Source: Agapetus fuscipes (lineage: Eukaryota; Arthropoda; Insecta; Trichoptera; Glossosomatidae). From it: a stretch of DNA of 64,000 nucleotides. Under the pieces are notes generated by a model. That model was given only the letters and a program-made list of their open reading frames with translations, was not told the origin of the DNA and did not search any database. The stretch's first letter is position 1; each line of letters opens with the position of its first letter. The position numbers and the translations under genes are program-made. Location: assembly GCA_951799405.1 (NCBI GenBank), contig OX637344.1:5456001-5520000 (forward strand). The letters run 5' to 3'. This document shows positions 41,746-51,680 of the stretch, piece after piece.

Positions 41746-42329
41746 ATACCAGGTATTCCGTTCGCATCGATTGTTTCTCCCAGTAATTACTATTGGGGTC
41801 CACCTTCCGCCACATTTCTGCTCCCAGCCGCAGGAAACAATAGCAGGTGAGGGCTGATCCATTACCATCTCCATTCAATCGTATCCTGGGCCTCTTCCAG
41901 CCCCCTCCACCCTTCATTTCACTAATTAGCTCTTTCGTTGCCCCTCAGCGTTTCACCCTGAAATTGTTTAATTGTTACATCCCGTCGGATTTCCTGTAAC
42001 AAAATCATGAAAAGTCGTCAATAGAGAAAAAATAACCATTTATAAAAAAATTAACAAAAAACTGTTTTTTTCTACTATTTTCTATGTTTCTAAAACAGCG
42101 TGTTGTCTATCAAGTTAGTGCTAATGTTTCCAACATTAAATAAATCAAAATGAACCATCACCAAATTTCCGCTGAAATATTTCGTGAATATAAAAATTAT
42201 ACCGATATCGTTTTTCTTTTATTTTTTTTCTTATTTTCTTCAGTTTTATTTTCTCCGTCTTTCTTCTTTTTTTGTTTTCGTCTCTTTATTGATAGTTCGT
42301 GCTAAACTACTACTGTAGTGCATCTTCTT
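41746..42329. other. Unassigned DNA
   Basis: Bases 41780-41960 are pyrimidine-rich and of mixed composition. No repeat or gene is recognised. Confidence 0.4.
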
Positions 42330-42612
42330 TCTGAATTAACCGGGAAGGGATCGCATGTGGCGTATGAAATATATTTATTCTTACAGGTAATTAAGACAAG
42401 CTTTACGCCAACCACTGCAGTTGAACTGTTTTCCAGCTCCATACAACTCCAGTTCTCATTTTTGTGAAGGCTGTTTAAACCTTGCCGCATTTTATTTTGG
42501 ATTTTAAATAAACAGCAAAACGGGAAATCATTTCTGATACTCTTAGTGGGAATCAAACTTGATCCCTCGGCATAGAATGCAAGCACACTACCCACTAAGC
42601 TTTCGATGGGAT
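42330..42612 (-). mobile_element. SINE-A, lacking its 3' end
   Basis: Reverse-oriented body (GTTTAAACCTTGCCGC, AACGGGAAATCATTTCTG) and head (GGGAATCAAACTTGATC, GCAAGCACACTACCCAC). The minus frame 42302-42661 is the translated repeat. Confidence 0.75.
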
Positions 42613-43085
42613 TTCCTTTTTTAAATTCAAACAAATTACAAAGATTTTCATAACCTTTCACTATTCAATGCAATTAACGAATCGCTTTACACACTGTATA
42701 ACAATCTTCAAAGGTTAAGTCTCCACTTCGTTAGCATTTGTCAGGGTAGCATGGAGCAGCCTTGTGTGACCTCATAATTGTATAAGACTTGATTTCATGA
42801 ATAAGGGATGCTGCGGGGGTGGGGTGGCATAGCCTCGCATTCGCGTTTCTCCTCGGAAAACAAAAAATCTCCACCAGTCTGCGGGACCTTTGCACAGAGA
42901 CATCGTTACAACGCTGACTGGGTAAGTCTTGCTTTAATTAGAGAGACATGCCATGTTGGAAGCTACCATTTATATGTAACACGTTTTCAAGAGGTTTTAA
43001 ATCTTTTAAACATACGTGGCATTTAAGTCCTGTCTTTTATTAAAAAAAAATTTTTTTAAAGCTAGTTTTCCATGACTTTAGGACT
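42613..43085. other. Unassigned DNA
   Basis: No recognised element. The frame 42808-43026 has no domain. Confidence 0.4.
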
Positions 43086-43245
43086 TGACCTTTGGTTAAT
43101 ATGAGGTACTGTAAAAAAATCGGTACAAATTGGCTCACTTTGTCAATGTCACCCCTATTTGAGGAAAGGTCGGCAAAACTTGCAGGGTCCATTTGAGATT
43201 TTGATTTGTTTTTTTAAGTGCACATGCACCGTTTGTAAGCGCGAG
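43086..43245 (+). repeat. LINE A 3' module, 3'-truncated
   Basis: Diverged copy with CAATGTCACCCCTATTTGAG and GTTTGTAAGCGCGAG. It stops where SINE-A begins, lacking the tail. Confidence 0.65.
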
Positions 43246-43485
43246 TGGAACCTATATATTTTTACAGGTAAGGAGCCCGCCTTACGCCAGTCGAAGTGGT
43301 TGGCGTAATTTTTTCATTTCACATTTCTTGTGAAGTCTGATTACACTTTATCGGTATTTTATTTTGGGTCTTGAAATAAGCACCGAAACGGGAAATCATT
43401 TCTGACACTCTCAGTGGGATTCAAGCCCGAGCTCTCGGCATGGAATGCAAGGACTCTACCAACTTGCTTATCGTCCCGACTGAAA
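43246..43485 (-). mobile_element. SINE-A, 3'-truncated, abutting LINE A
   Basis: From GTGGAACCTATATATTTTTA to the reversed A box region ACCAACTTGCTTATCG. The 3' TGTAGCTTAG end is missing at the LINE A junction. Confidence 0.75.
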
Positions 43486-43672
43486 TCACAAAACTGGTAT
43501 CGAAATGAGCACCAGAATCATTTATGACACCCTTGGGGATCGAAACCTTGCCCATTGGCATGAAATGCATGCATTCTACTAACTGAGCTATTGATCGGAG
43601 CAATTGCAGCATAGGAAAACCTTTGACGCTAAGCATCCTGTTTACCGTGTCTGTTTAAGCTTTGGCTACTGG
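43486..43672 (-). repeat. SINE-A head within a locally duplicated segment
   Basis: The head (GGGGATCGAAACCTTGCCC, TCTACTAACTGAGCTATTG) is followed by a non-SINE flank CATAGGAAAACCTTTGACGC. The same combination is at 49005-49173. Confidence 0.7.
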
Positions 43673-43688
43673 CCAAGCCGAGTTGTCC

Positions 43689-43967
43689 TTAATGCTTGTT
43701 TGTCTTATGTCCATCAGAGGTAATTTCACATAAGCAGTGTTTGTATGTGTACTGGTGCAATGTGTCTTTTGAAAAGTTAAAAATTATTTTAAAAACCATT
43801 CAAAACAATTGTCACATTATCATGTTTTACGTTTTTTTCTTATCTGATTATCTATCTGATTGTATCTATCTCTATCTGACATCTGAATGTGTAGAATTTG
43901 ATTCTTAAGACAATTTCATTGAAATGTCATCTTTGAGGCAATTTTAGATAAGCCAAACAAGCACTGG
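43689..43967 (+). mobile_element. MITE family D copy 1
   Basis: Starts TTAATGCTTGTTTGTCTTATG and ends TAAGCCAAACAAGCACTGG, an imperfect inverted pair of about 15 bp (TGCTTGTTTGNCTTA). The interior shares TGTAGAATTTGATTCTTAAG with copies at 47278 and 55330. No coding capacity. Confidence 0.65.
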
Positions 43968-44009
43968 GGGGAGGGAGTGTAAAAACAAGTCCTCTTTGGC
44001 CCAGACTGC

Positions 44010-44148
44010 CAGTACTTTAAGTACAAAACATTACGTGTTAACTCAACCATAGCGTTTTACAAAATAATGTATGGAAAATACAACAGCACTTCCTACTGAG
44101 CGTTTTTGTTTTCATGTTACGCTGTGGTTGAGCTGAAACGTACTGAAA
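44010..44148. mobile_element. MITE family F copy 3
   Basis: The left end CAGTACTTTAAGTACAAAAC and AACTCAACCATAGCGTTTTA are inverted relative to TTACGCTGTGGTTGAGC and ACGTACTG on the right. Confidence 0.55.
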
Positions 44149-44438
44149 CCACCTTGTTGGTCATCTTTCACCCATCTACATCTATATACCAATAGCTCAG
44201 TAGGTACTCCGAGTATAAAACATTACATACACTCCCCTCTATCGCGTAAATTGTAAATGAATTGAAGATACAAAACAGCATAAAAATATACCTTTTTTAT
44301 TGATTGTAGAGGCATTAACTTTGTTATCGTTCATCTTAAAAGAAAAAAAAGTAAAAACAACTTTGTTTACGATTACTTTGAGTATATTTTATTTTAACTC
44401 CACAACCGGTTTCGCAAACATCAAGAGATCTTATTTTT
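44149..44438. other. Unassigned DNA with Penelope-like motif
   Basis: A further family-F end scrap is at 44210-44240. At 44400-44440 the minus strand has CTTGATGTTTGCGAAACCGG followed by AATAAAAT-type sequence, a decayed hairpin motif. Confidence 0.35.
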
Positions 44439-44640
44439 TATTTCGTCTTCTTCCTAATCTGTTTCCTCATTGCTGAGGGTTGTGACCCTTGTGGAAGCAG
44501 CCACTCTTCTCCAGTTCTCTCTTGACTGCGCTGCCCGTAGCGCTTCAACCACCGAAGTGCCTGCGGCTGTCTTCACTCGATAAGTCCACATTTTAATTTG
44601 TAGCTTCAATTTCACCTTCCTGCTTAAGGTGGTCAAAACG
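44439..44640 (-). pseudogene. Possible LINE C-terminal scrap
   Basis: The minus frame reads VVEALRAAQSRENWRRVAAS followed by TRVTTLSNEETD, similar in pattern to the extreme C-terminus of RTE-type LINE proteins (AxDRxxWRxxV). The match is short and the call tentative. Confidence 0.35.
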
Positions 44641-44784
44641 CATGCAGAGATAAACTGTATGTATTAGTACAATAAAATAATTATTAAAATTAATTCATGC
44701 ATTAAATGCTGCATGTACTATATGACATTTCGAAGATTTATTCTCCTCCACCAAAGCAATTCAAACGGATTACAAATGCAACTA

Positions 44785-44860
44785 AGCTTCACATTTACTG
44801 TGACTTCTTGCTTGCGCTATCTCCGAAAGGGTCGCATGTGGTGATTCGGGATCTATTTAA
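44785..44860 (-). repeat. SINE-A 3'-part fragment
   Basis: Contains TGACTTCTTGCTTGCGCTAT, AGGGTCGCATGTGGTGATTC, reversed. Confidence 0.6.
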
Positions 44861-45097
44861 TCTCATACACTTGAGCCTTACAGAAAAATTCTATAAAAAT
44901 ATTGTAATGACTTAAACTGTGAGTCATTTAAAAAACCTTTGTATAACATGTCATTTGTATACTATCTGATTTCACCCAATCACAAACCTCAAACAACAAT
45001 TTATTCCTATTACTGGTCAGCTTTGAAACCGAGCCTTTCACTTAAAAAGCATTCACTCAACCATTGACCATAAAAACTGAAATAAACTCCATTATGT

Positions 45098-45215
45098 TCC
45101 CCTTACCTGTAAAAATAAATAGGTCCCGAAGCGCCACATGCGACCCCTTCGGGGATAACGTAGGCAAGAAGTTAGACTATATGTGTAGCTTAGTTGCGTT
45201 GCGTTTATGTTCGGG
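45098..45215 (+). repeat. SINE-A 3' end fragment
   Basis: CCCCTTACCTGTAAAAATAA, CCCCTTCGGGGATAACG and ATGTGTAGCTTAGTTGCG. The head is missing. Confidence 0.7.
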
Positions 45216-45248
45216 ATCAGTTCCTCTCAGAAAAAAATCCATCTAGGC

Positions 45249-45872
45249 CAGTGGTTCTTCACATTTTTCGACCAAGGACCACGTTGATTAATTTGATGCG
45301 AACATTTTGAATATCAGAGTTTTCTTCAAAACAGCTTCCTCCCCCAACCCCTATGATGATTATAGTATGTGAAAAAAGGAAAACGCACAAAATCTCCCGC
45401 TTTTCTCAGGAAACTAAACAAATGTTCTGCAAGCTTTAGTTGTTAACGAGGGGGGATAGTTTTAAAAATTACAACTTTATATTACCCTAAACATTTTTTA
45501 ATCAAACTCTAAATTAATTAATTCCTTGACTTACAGGTTGGTATGACGCTGACCACCCATACTGTAAAGGTGGTTCACTGTGCCAATGTCACCCCTGATT
45601 TAGGGAAGATCAGCAAAAAATGTAATGTTTATGTTCATTTGAGGTTTAGATTTTAATTTGTAAGTACACAAGCAACATTTGTAAGCGCGACTTATACGTG
45701 CCTGTTTGTGGGCATGCACTTAATATGAATCTAAAATGTTAACATATCTTTGCTACTTAGATTAAAGATTAATACACAATATCGTGTAACCTACCTTTGA
45801 CCGGCCGTGCAAATATATTCTGACGGCCCCACAGACCTTGGGAGCCCGCAATCCACTGGTTTACAACGACTG
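45249..45872. mobile_element. Putative hAT-like element interrupted by LINE A
   Basis: The left end CAGTGGTTCTTCACATTTTT and the reversed right end CAGTCGTTGTAAACC are imperfect inverted repeats of hAT type. The flanking octamers ATCTAGGC and ACCTAAAC match at 5 of 8 positions, consistent with an old target duplication. A LINE A module sits inside. No transposase frame is present. Confidence 0.4.
45520..45772 (+). repeat. LINE A 3' module, full
   Basis: From TTCCTTGACTTACAGGTTGG to CTACTTAGATTAAAGATTA, lying within the putative hAT element. Confidence 0.8.
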
Positions 45873-46163
45873 ACCTAAACTGAGACTTTTAAAGTTTTTA
45901 TCCCATCAAGAACCTTTATTTATTGATTTAATATAATAATCCTAGAGTATGTTGAAGTTATCCTTAACATTGGGAATCATTTTTCTAAATTGAGCTTTAA
46001 GAGCAGCACAACTTAGTTCAACTGGTTTTATTTATCCAATGTCTCCAAAAATGGGGTAGACAAAAAGACAACCATCTTGAGGAGAGTATTATAAGTATTT
46101 CTAAGACTGTGTTGTTTCAAGAATAGCTTAGCCAGCTGTAAGCATTGTTATTAAAATAATAAT
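45873..46163. other. Unassigned DNA
   Basis: No recognised element. Confidence 0.35.
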
Positions 46164-46345
46164 AATCTAAGATGCAAAGATATACCTTTTACTATTTCAG
46201 ACTCATATAAAATACATACCCACTATGATCACACGTGAAGTTCGAGGTTACGCATGCAGCATGTGTATTTGGGTTTTATGTTGTATGTTTACGCAAACTT
46301 ACTCGTGTTTGCTTGTGGGAATACATCTTTTATGAACACAATCTT
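46164..46345. repeat. Two LINE A 3'-end pieces in inverted arrangement
   Basis: Bases 46164-46250 are the reversed tail (TCTAAGATGCAAAGATATAC, ATACATACCCACTATGATC). From about 46290 the plus strand carries CTCGTGTTTGCTTGTGGGAA and TACATCTTTTATGAA. The two halves therefore face opposite ways, as left by 5' inversion during retrotransposition. Confidence 0.6.
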
Positions 46346-46633
46346 AAATTTTTTTTTTTTTTTTTTTTTTTTTCTCGGGTTGTGTAGCCATGTTCTATCG
46401 GAAGTTTGTTACACTTTTTTGTTACACTTTTTTCCGGACGTTTCGCCCATTATCTGCGATGGGCCTCTTCAGCGTATTTTTTCTTCAGGCGTTCTGACTT
46501 CCTTAGCACGGAACTGTCAACGGCCTGTGGGTTGGTTATTGTTGTGAAAAAAGTGTAACAAAAAAGTGTAACAAACTTCCGATAGAACATGGCTACACAA
46601 CCCGAGAAAAAAAAAAAAAATTTTAAGATTGTG
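46337..46633. repeat. Foldback with about 90-bp arms and hairpin-motif centre
   Basis: The arms 46337-46432 and 46546-46633 are near-perfect reverse complements (CTCGGGTTGTGTAGCCATG and its complement, with T/A runs outside). The 113-bp centre carries a minus-strand CTGAAGA-G-GCCCAT-loop-ATGGGC-GAAACG motif at 46439-46472. Frames over this region are artefacts. Confidence 0.75.
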
Positions 46634-46769
46634 TCAAGTGCCGGCCGTGAAAGCCTTAATGTACAATCTTTTATGAATTTTAAATGTAAAATATATTTAC
46701 AACTAAGATTATACATTCAATCGTTAACTTATACAATCATCATGTATAATTGAAATTATATTTTATTTT

Positions 46770-46908
46770 ATGTTCATATGAGGTTTGGTTATTTGTAGGC
46801 GCGTATGCAGAATGTGTAAGCGCGAGCCTACGTGTCCATGTCTGTGGGCATGCATTTAATATGAGCCTTAAATTTTAACATATCTTTTTTAGCAGCTTAG
46901 ATTATTAT
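46770..46908 (+). repeat. LINE A 3' module, 5'-truncated
   Basis: ATGTTCATATGAGGTTTGG, GAATGTGTAAGCGCGAG and the end GCAGCTTAGATTATTA. Confidence 0.75.
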
Positions 46909-47035
46909 ATATATGAGTTGATAGTCTGTGACCTTAAATTTAGTTTTTTTCAGTACTGAAATGAAACATTGTTACAAGATATACCTGTATACAATAAAAT
47001 ACAATAAAATAAAACTAATATCTGCTTATTCTAGA

Positions 47036-47080
47036 ACTCCCTCCTGTGATGCAGAAGATCAGCTATTTTTTTTGCGGGTT
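47036..47080 (-). repeat. Scrap of the third LINE family C-terminus
   Basis: CTCCCTCCTGTGATGCAGAA and GATCAGCTAT match the start of the block at 63385. The frames 46928-47260 and 47046-47246 across it are not supported as genes. Confidence 0.45.
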
Positions 47081-47277
47081 TTTATTCAATTACCTTCTCA
47101 TAAACTATTCTACCTGCAAAAAGATCTTAACCTTTTACAGGACTCTTGGGAGAGAGAACTTTTCGGTGAGTTGTCCTGCGAAGACAGAATCAACAGATCA
47201 CAGCCCTACCTCACCACCCTACGTCTTACAACTGGGCATTTTCTGACCAATGGGCCTTGAAATCTATTTATAAACCC

Positions 47278-47487
47278 TTAGTATTTGTTTGCCTTATGTC
47301 CATCGGAGGTAATTCAATATGAGCAATGTTTGTATGTGTACTAAAAACTGTTAACTTAAAGCAACTCTCACATCATAGTGTTTCACATTTTTTTCTTAGC
47401 TCAGATTGTGTAGAATGTGATTCTTAAGACAATTTCATGTAAAGGTCATCTTAGAATCAAATGGCAGATAAGCCAAACAAGCACTGG
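47278..47487 (+). mobile_element. MITE family D copy 2
   Basis: TTAGTATTTGTTTGCCTTATG at the left and TAAGCCAAACAAGCACTGG at the right, with the interior GTGTAGAATGTGATTCTTAAG. Shorter than copy 1 by an internal deletion. Confidence 0.65.
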
Positions 47488-48679
47488 GGGTGAAGGGGAT
47501 TTATAGACCCTGCAAACTTTACCTGGTTAATAAAATCAAGATGGGAAGTACGAGTATTTTCCGAGCCTTTTCTTAAACCAATTTTGTCCGGGTTGAGTTA
47601 TTTCTATCGAAAGTCTAGAAGTGTTAAACATCCAAATCGCTTCAGCCGTTCTCGAGTGATGCGGTTACCACCGAACGTTAAATAATTTTTATTATAAAGT
47701 TCAGGAAGTGCTTCAACTTTGATGATGTTGCCGTTTTACTAAGGATAGCTAGAACCTCTACAGAGTCTCCTTCTTATTCCTATCCAAACATTTTTTCAGT
47801 TCATTCATATACATCAGTTTTTTCATGATAACCTTCTTTTACATCCACTAACACATCGCGTTTCTTCACGATCTCACTGATTTGATAACGTCATTCCATT
47901 TTCGGTCTTCTTTTTCCCATCTCACCGCTTATATTTCCTCCGTATATAATGCAGAATTTTTACTAATTACAATTCGAATACTTCATAGAAACAATTTCTT
48001 AGTTAGTTTTTTAATATCCTTTTTATTTTTTCTTGTAGTTTAAGGAAATGAAAGAGCCCAGAATAAGCCGTTTGTATTTATAATCTTGGGCCTACCTACG
48101 AATAAATTCAACAAAACAAAATAATTGCTTTATAAACCACAAACGCCCGAGTAGCGTAAACGTTCAAATGGTAGCATTAAATATGAATGTAAATAAATAA
48201 TCAAGTTAAGATTTGTTTTTATCAAAAAAATATACAGATACCGTGGAAAGTTCCAAAATGCACTTAAGGCAAGCAAATTTCTGCCATCATTTGCACAAGC
48301 GACCTTGGAGTGACTACATCACGAAACGGCGCTCTAAAGAAATCACCAACTCATCATCATCATCAGATGTTTTACGGATGAAAATACAGGTGTATTATTG
48401 CAAAGCATAAAAAGGAAAAAGAAAAGATATTTAAAAAGAGACCTAAGTTTCATTCACGTTTCCCAGATAATGTGCTAAGTTTAGGGTACGTACCCCTATT
48501 CCCTGGGCAGGGTCGCTTTTGAGGGCGCCCTGGGGACCCCTGCGGACAACCCACCCTGTAACCGCGCGGCTGCAAAGCAGATTACCGCCTTACCGACCTG
48601 ATGAAATTATAAACCCACCTCACCTCAGAGGGTACACGACCTCAGTGCTACCATACACTAGTCTAAATGTAATTTTGAA
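47488..48679. other. Unassigned DNA with GC-rich patch
   Basis: A GC-rich segment at 48490-48600 (CCTGGGCAGGGTCGC, GACCCCTGCGGACAACCC, GCGCGGCTGC) stands out from its AT-rich surroundings and may be a LINE coding scrap, but I cannot place it. No credible gene. Confidence 0.4.
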
Positions 48680-49000
48680 TACGCAACGCTACACATATAG
48701 TGCAACTTCTTTCCGCGTTATCAACGAAGAGTTTCGTATGTGGCGAGTGGAACCTATCTATTTTCACGGGTAAGGGGGCCGGCCTCACGCAAACCACTTC
48801 AGTTGAAGTGTGGGTTTCCCAGCTCCCGAGAAGGCTGGTAATCATTTCTTGTGAAGACTGAGTAAACCTTGCCGGTATTTTATTTTGGGCTTTTGAAATT
48901 AACACCAAAACGGGAAATCATTTCTGAGACCCACGGTGGGATTCGAAACCGAGCTCTCGGCATGAAATGCAAGCACTCTACCAACTTAACTATCACCTGG
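48680..49000 (-). mobile_element. SINE-A, nearly full length
   Basis: Reversed end CGCAACGCTACACATATAG, body AGGGGGCCGGCCTCACGC and CTCCCGAGAAGGCTGG, B box GGGATTCGAAACCGAGC and head CTACCAACTTAACTATC. Confidence 0.8.
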
Positions 49001-49004
49001 TGTC

Positions 49005-49225
49005 GAATTGAGCACCAGAAACATTTATGACACCCTTGGGGATCGAAACCTTGCCCACTGACATGAAATGCATGCATTCTACTAACTGAGCTATCGACCG
49101 GACCAATTGCATCATAGGAAAACCTTTGACGCTAAGCATCCTGTTTACCGTGTCTGTTTAAGCTTTGGCTACTTGAAATGCAAGCATTCTATCAATTGAG
49201 CTATCGACCGGACTAAGGTTAGAAT
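49005..49225 (-). repeat. SINE-A heads in a locally duplicated segment
   Basis: Repeats the 43486-43672 arrangement, including the flank CATAGGAAAACCTTTGACGC. It then adds another SINE-A head scrap (TTGAAATGCAAGCATTC, GAGCTATCGACCGGA) at 49175-49215. Confidence 0.7.
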
Positions 49226-49470
49226 TATATAATGTTGTAAAGGGGTATAAACATTTTTAAATGTCCCCACACTTAATTTTTTGAGGAATTTCAAGGCTGC
49301 AAGTGGATAAACAGGAGCATTTTGGAGTGTGGTTTGGAGAATTTCGGGAAGATATGCTTGGAGCACTTAGGGGGAAAGACTCTTGGAACATTTGGTGGAG
49401 GGAGTTGTGGAACCTTTTTGGGTTGTTATTATAAATTTTAAATAAAAAATAACAAATTTCAGCAATTTCT
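49226..49470. other. Unassigned DNA
   Basis: Nothing recognised. The short minus frames here are not supported. Confidence 0.35.
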
Positions 49471-49472
49471 TT

Positions 49473-49640
49473 GTTATTTTTTGAGCCGTTACTAACATTT
49501 TTGGAGAACTTTCATCTTCCTTTGGATAAAAAATTATGACAACGAACTTATGTAACGAATAAAGATGGTGGAGGTTCTCCGAAAACGTTAGTAACGACTC
49601 AAAAAATACCAATAAAAGTGGAATAAAACAATGTTTAAAA
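49473..49640. repeat. Inverted pair of Penelope-like ends
   Basis: Bases 49473-49518 (reverse) and 49562-49609 (forward) share GATGRNRGNGTTCTCC, NAAAANGTTAGTAACG and CTCAAAAAATA. The forward unit continues AATAAAAGTGGAATAAAAC, as at 36590. The forward copy has a GGAG/CTCC stem before GAAAACG. Confidence 0.55.
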
Positions 49641-49800
49641 TTTTCATTTCTAAAATATAATAACACATTTTAACAATGGCTTTTCACAGCGTTCTACAAA
49701 AAAAATCCAAAAATTATTTGTGGGGTGTTTCAAAACATTTAGAAGAAGGAGGGGAGGGGTTGAAAGTATCTTGATGGGGGGTTTTTAAAATTTCGTTATT

Positions 49801-49920
49801 TGTGTTCCTTGACGTATAGGTTGGTATGAGTTGCTTGATCACCCATTTTATTACAAATGGTATCATTTGCTACGATTATGTGTTTCAGGGAAGGTCGGCA
49901 AAAGTTGCAGGGTTTACGGG
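49801..49920 (+). repeat. LINE A 3' module, 3'-truncated and mutated
   Basis: TTCCTTGACGTATAGGTTGG through GGGAAGGTCGGCAAAAG, stopping at GTTTACGGGAGG. The tail is missing. Confidence 0.65.
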
Positions 49921-50144
49921 AGGTGGTATGAGGCTGGTGAGTTCGGGGGGCGGTCAGGGGGCAGGTCCTGCATAATACATGGCATAAACTCATGGCGGAT
50001 TATCCTACAACAAATTAAACATTTGTTTGTTCTCTAACAATATGTTATGTTTGTATAATTTAAAATTAGCACAATTTTATTCATTATTCTTTTACTCTTG
50101 TACTTTTTTACCTGAGTATAAGCTTAATTTAGTTAGGTAAACGT

Positions 50145-50220
50145 TATGGATGAAATATTACAGAAGTATTAAAGGACCAAAAAAATTGCGGTTAATCTGC
50201 AATGTTGGCGGCCAGTGTTA
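50145..50220 (+). pseudogene. LINE A extreme C-terminal scrap
   Basis: GTTATGGATGAAATATTACA and AAATTGCGGTTAATCTGCAA correspond to the last 25 or so codons of LINE A. No 3' module follows. Confidence 0.6.
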
Positions 50221-50339
50221 TTGTTTTGAGTATCAAAGATGTATATTTGTTAGGGTTTGGTGGGTCACACGTCCATTGTATTTATTTTAAAAAATAGCAC
50301 AGTTTTAATTCACTTACAATTTTTTTTCTTTTTAAAGTC

Positions 50340-50425
50340 AGTGCTCCTGAGGATGCCTTTTTGAGGCGAAAATACTTGAGCCAAAAATTAAATTGTAAGT
50401 GAATTAAAACTGCGTTATTTTTCAA
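50340..50425 (+). repeat. Penelope-like hairpin block
   Basis: CTGAGGA-T-GCC-TTTTTGA-GGC-GAAAATAC at 50347-50372, then TTAAATTGTAAGTGAATTAA. A near copy of 33490-33545. Confidence 0.5.
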
Positions 50426-50465
50426 AATAAATCAATGATATGTATATGTTTAGTCGGTAGCGGTA

Positions 50466-50690
50466 GTTAGCCACGGCGCGCGGTCAAGACGCTTGTTCAG
50501 CTAGCGTATTTGGTTCAGATAACGTTGGTTCGAGCCACGGCTGGCCCCTTTGACCATAACATTGACCCTGGTTCAGATGTCGTTGCATGCACACAAGCTT
50601 CTGCTTTCGCATGAAGATAACTGGCCAGGCAAAATAGGTTGGTGAATTGCATTCCTCTTCACAAACTTATTTAAAAAAAAAAAAAAAATG
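50466..50690 (+). mobile_element. SINE-C, poly(A)-tailed
   Basis: Head GCGCGCGGTCAAGACGC, B box-like GTTGGTTCGAGCC, body GACCCTGGTTCAGATGTCG, AAGCTTCTGCTTTCGCATG and ATAGGTTGGTGAATTGC, ending in a run of A at 50671-50688. Confidence 0.7.
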
Positions 50691-50935
50691 TAGGATTCAT
50701 ATAAAATGTGTGCCCAGAAGAAGACACTTGCAAATTAATATTATTCACATAAAATGCATGTTAATATTATCATGTTTAAATTAAAGATTCATATAAAATG
50801 TACGCCTACAAGCAGACACGTGTAAGTTTGGGCTTCCACAATGCACATGCCGCACGTGAACTTACAAAATAAAAACCCAAATCTCAAATTAACATAATAT
50901 ACCCTGCAACTCAAGCAATGTGAACCAACTGATAC
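50690..50935 (-). repeat. LINE A 3'-module pieces
   Basis: Two partial reversed copies: 50690-50740 (ATTCATATAAAATGTGTGCC) and 50780-50935 (CACGTGTAAGTTTGGGC, CTCAAATTAACATAATATA). Both are decayed. Confidence 0.6.
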
Positions 50936-51067
50936 ATTCAATAAAAGTGTGAAAACTGATAAATTCAATAAAATTGAATTGGTTTTGAGAATTAAAGGCA
51001 GTTCAATTGATTTTATTTAAAATATTCAGCTTCTTACCTTAAAACATTAACACCTTGCAAACCATCC

Positions 51068-51365
51068 TCACATTCCATAGTCTAGTGGTTACGCTTCAGA
51101 CTCGTAAATGGAAGGTTGTGGGTTCGAATCCTGGCGAAGCACAAAAAAATACCATTTATATTAATTATTAAAAAAATGATAACAAACTTTGTTTAGTTCT
51201 ACTTTAATAAAGTAGAACTAAACAAAGTTTGTTATCATTTTTTTAATAATTAAAATGGAGCTCTACAATGTTTCCGCTAAAACTTTTCAAAAACCATTTA
51301 TATTTTCGAATACGCTCTTCGCAGGGTTGAAAAATTCATATACCTTTACCTTGACCTGTAAACAT
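51068..51365 (+). mobile_element. SINE-B split by a palindromic insertion
   Basis: Head TAGTCTAGTGGTTACGC and B box GGTTCGAATCC at 51078-51130. The body resumes at 51293 with TTTTCGAATACGCTCTTCGC. The interrupting 130 bp is described separately. A further tail piece at 51595-51665 (CTCTTGAGGTTTGATTCAC) may belong to the same SINE or another. Confidence 0.75.
51163..51292. mobile_element. Palindromic insertion with 12-bp target duplication
   Basis: ACCATTTATATT flanks it on both sides (51151-51162 and 51293-51304). Bases 51161-51253 form two exact 46-bp arms around one central A. The last 39 bases (ATGGAGCTCTACAATG, TTCCGCTAAAAC) resemble the ends at 39165 and 49670. It interrupts a SINE-B, so it is younger than that SINE. 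Confidence 0.75.
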
Positions 51366-51594
51366 ACAAGCCGGATCCCATCGGCTTCCTTTTTAAAATT
51401 ATGTAACAAAGTAGTTAAAAAATATAGGCACAAAATAAAAAAGAATAATTTAAAACCAAAGAAACAATACGTATTTTTCCCCCATTGAAACTATGTCTAC
51501 TTTATTATCATTTTTGCCTCATTCTAAACGGGAAACCGATCGGAATTCGGCTTGTATGGCACCCTTCGCCCCTGAAAGATATATGCCTTCTCTG

Positions 51595-51680
51595 GCGACA
51601 ACCACGCTCACAGAGGGCTCTTGAGGTTTGATTCACATAAAAATAGCGCTCACCAAATAAGTCATTATAAAATTCATATT
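51595..51680 (+). repeat. SINE-B tail
   Basis: GAGGGCTCTTGAGGTTTGA, TAGCGCTCACCAAATAAGTC. The remaining part of the SINE may be the piece ending at 51365. Confidence 0.6.

Noticed and set aside
42302..42661. 119-codon minus-strand frame
   Set aside because: Falls within SINE-A and reflects its sequence.
46928..47260. 110-codon frame
   Set aside because: Overlaps a LINE C-terminal scrap read on the opposite strand and shows no motif.
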